Shown one piece after another: positions 61,779 through 64,000 of a stretch of DNA of 64,000 nt (position 1 is its first letter; every line of letters starts with the position of its first letter). The stretch comes from Phymatolithon calcareum (Eukaryota > Rhodophyta > Florideophyceae > Hapalidiales): assembly GCA_977006965.1 (NCBI GenBank), contig OZ345365.1, positions 992,001 through 1,056,000 on the forward strand, read 5' to 3'. The notes beneath the pieces are model-generated. The model did no database searches and had not been told where the DNA came from. It was given only the letters and a program-made list of their open reading frames with translations. The position numbers were made by a program, and so were the translations under genes.

Positions 61779-62249
61779 ATCTGCTACCGGCGAAGAAACC
61801 CTTTCCTATCTGCACAGAACATCCCAAAATATTCAGAGAACTTGCTGTCCCTCTACATTACAGCACAAACACTAAACGTAGAGTACTAAAATTGCACTCC
61901 AAGAAATAGAATTATTTATTGGGCTGTAATCATTGGATTTCTATTTTTGCTCTGTTTCCGCATCTCATCCTGTTTGATGCGACATTAACTTCGAGGACAG
62001 AGAAGATTATTAGTTCGACGGAAGGATCGTCCTAACCTCGTGCCCGAGTTGTCCTGATTGGACCCCAAATCGCGTATTGTTGATGTTACCGTTCCGAGCA
62101 AACAGGAGACCTGCCCCAAGAACAGGAAGTAGAAATGAAGGAAACGTGATTTAGCGCAATGATAAGCCTCTCAGGTTCTAAATAGACAACGAGAGCTTGA
62201 AGGAAACTCACATCCATCTTTCCATCTATTCCGAGCAAAAATTGCTAGC
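61779..62249. other. No recognisable gene
   Basis: AT-rich intergenic sequence. Nothing identified. Confidence 0.4.
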
Positions 62250-62310
62250 GGGGATATGTGTTGATTTATTTAAATGCTCCCAAGGCCTCTCTTCAAGAGT
62301 AACAGTTTTT
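62250..62310 (-). mobile_element. LINE A 3' end fragment (~60 bp)
   Basis: GGGATATGTGTTGATTTATT... on the plus strand is the reverse complement of the LINE A terminus (GAGCTTTTAAAATAAATCAA...). It breaks off after ~60 bp and no target duplication was resolved. Confidence 0.65.
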
Positions 62311-63342
62311 TTTATTTATCCGTGCATATGGGAGGGAAGGCGTCGAGTATCTCCGCCTTTTAAAATTATAGCCCCGAAGCACTGCAAAAAGCACTGCAAA
62401 AATTTCTAGCCGGTAACCATGTCCACATGTACTTGGAACATCGGAAAATAATGTAAGCTAAGACGGACAATGGCAGGCCTCTGTTCTAAAACTAATGTAG
62501 TCGTAATGCAGCTCTGTGCGCTGGGAACCGCGATGGAAAAAAACGGGTAATGGCAGTGCAATGGATTTATTTTTATACTGTAGAAAAGAGAGGTGTCACG
62601 TCCACTCTTAAGAAGAACAAAGCTCACATTCTGCTTTCCATGATGTGTACCGGTCATTGTTTAGAACGGTGGATATAACCACCCGAGCAGAAAAAGACAG
62701 AAGTACCTTCCAGGAAAAAGATTATAGCTAACTTCAACAAAGCGGGAACGGCTGTCCAATGTGTTTGTTACCAGACTTTCATGGGGCCTACAACGATAAG
62801 GAGGAGTTCTAAGTTTTAGTTTCTCTCCTATCTAATCCGCGAAAGCAAGGTTCTTCTCAGGAAAGACACATCATGGGTTAGAGGCTGGTTTTCCAATGTC
62901 CATGTTGAATTTACTATTTGTTATCTGATGCCTGTCGTATTCCTCTTCCACTTACTGGTCATGAAGAGCATTTTTCCTGCTTGGTGTGATCACTGGTTCG
63001 CGGTTTTGTACACATTTGGTGTCATACTTCTCCATTAAATTCTGGTATTAATGCTCTGTAAGAAAAAGGCCAGGAGATCATTCATTCTTTTGAAAAATGA
63101 ATGATCTCCTGGTGATCTTTAGCGCATGTGCCGTCGCTGGAGAGCTTCCAGTCTGCCGTTGAATGTTGTCACGATACATTTTAAATGGAATTTCAGTGCC
63201 GTGGGCCTGAAAAATAGTCCTAGGCGACCTCTGCTTACAAAAACGGGAACGCGAATAATATCATCCATTTTCCATGAAGGCCATTATAATGCTTCGCTGT
63301 GAAACGCAATGATACAGAAACAAAAATAATTAAAGAGGTGCC
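62311..63342. other. Intergenic with one 17-bp hairpin
   Basis: No gene. Perfect hairpin with arms 63070-63086 and 63096-63112 (CCAGGAGATCATTCATT) and a 9-nt loop. Confidence 0.5.
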
Positions 63343-63414
63343 TTCCCCCACGGGGAATTGAACCCCGGCCGCGCGAGTGAGAGTCGCGAATCCTAACCAC
63401 TAGACCATAGCGGA
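63343..63414 (-). tRNA. tRNA-Glu (anticodon CTC)
   Basis: The minus strand starts TCCGCTATGGTCTAGTGGTT, the usual eukaryotic tRNA-Glu 5' end with its A box. The anticodon stem CGCGA/TCGCG closes the 7-nt loop CTCTCAC, giving anticodon CTC. The T-arm is CGGGG-TTCAATT-CCCCG. The acceptor stem TCCGCTA/TGGGGGA has one G-G mismatch (4-69) and one G-T pair; the discriminator is A. No intron, no encoded CCA. A T5 Pol III terminator follows 17-21 bases downstream (plus-strand AAAAA at 63322-63326). Confidence 0.92.
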
Positions 63415-63654
63415 GCGTCACCCTCAAACGACGCCAGGAATTGTGCCATGTTATTTAAATCCACGCCTCGTAGCGTCGCAGATTTATGGTCTTCTTAAGT
63501 ATTAGACCCAGTCTTCACGTAAGCAACGCATGGACATGGACAAGTCAGATTTTTGCTTCAACCATGAGTATTGCGTTTCTTTACTCGAGAATGGAGGTTG
63601 TGGGGTCTTTACCTAGCAATGGTAGAGCAAAGACGAGATATGAGAGGAGGAGAA

Positions 63655-63945
63655 AGAAGAAGAAATATATATTTTTATTTAAAAGTCAGATTAAAAATGA
63701 GGTCAAGAATGCCAAACACTGAAAATGGGACCCCCCGAGTGACACGTGAATGTGGGCTAATTTCCCTTCGAGGGCCCTCCGGGGACCAGACGTCGGTTTT
63801 TGAAGACCACCGAACGACGAAACACCTAGCATAAGAAACTCTTCAGCGGATTGAATCACGCCAAGTTTTCTTGGCGTTCGAAAAGTTGACTATAGCGTCA
63901 GCAGATTCGACGCTAAATTTTAAATAAAAATCTAATTCACAAGTT
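63655..63945 (+). mobile_element. LINE B-related 3' UTR fragments
   Basis: Plus-strand 63720-63945 (GGGGACCAGACGTCGGTTTT ... GCGTCAGCAGATTCGACGCT ... TTTTAAATAAAAATCT) is a diverged version of the LINE B 3' UTR on the minus strand of 13661-13880. A second 3' end in the other orientation lies at ~63640-63685 (AGAAGAAGAAATATATATTT). They are tail to tail. Confidence 0.65.
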
Positions 63946-64000
63946 ATAAGAAGAGAAGATTTGGCGATAACATCCTAAGGAAGCTCGCATGGACCACTAC

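Overview
This is nuclear DNA of a eukaryote, dense in transposable elements (TEs) and poor in host genes. There are no operons or ribosome binding sites. The readable host genes look intronless: a B-type cyclin, a C2-domain protein, two secreted cysteine-rich proteins, a small membrane protein and a tRNA-Glu(CTC). A compact, nearly intronless genome with large TE islands would fit a multicellular (florideophyte) red alga. That is a guess from style, and nothing here fixes the taxon.

Region 1 (1-18.5 kb) is a nest of DNA transposons and LINEs. Two inverted copies of one block (1-936 and 13637-18063) each carry the end of a pogo-like transposon and a ~0.8 kb Mutator-like unit with 9-bp target duplications and one unknown 169-aa gene. 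Between them lie a 4.06-kb PIF/Harbinger element (982-5037), 5'-truncated LINEs and a broken copy of an unknown gene family. The right copy was hit again by a hAT-like MITE (16908-17234) and by a LINE (13661-16795).

Region 2 (18.8-30.7 kb) is two nested Ty1/copia retrotransposons. The outer one (18781-30696, identical LTRs) is split by an intact, very young inner one (22431-28317). The insertion added a multiple of three bases, so the outer reading frame resumes after it.

Region 3 (31.6-43 kb) holds a secreted tandem-knottin gene, a UDP-glucose/GDP-mannose dehydrogenase pseudogene split by a LINE, broken copies of the unknown gene family, many perfect short palindromes and foldback elements.

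Region 4 (43-64 kb) mixes host genes (46.6, 50.3, 51.5-52.7, 55.1, 57.5 and 59 kb, and the tRNA at 63.4 kb) with LINE 3' ends and MITEs. One site is nested three deep (56.3-57.1 kb).

The main candidates for something undescribed are: (i) a five-copy family of ~225-aa helical proteins with no recognised domain, whose upstream regions are duplicated along with the genes; (ii) perfect inverted duplications ('snap-back' palindromes), often with a 1-nt centre, two of which can be shown to be new by comparing paralogues; (iii) a Pack-MULE-like transposon carrying an unknown protein.
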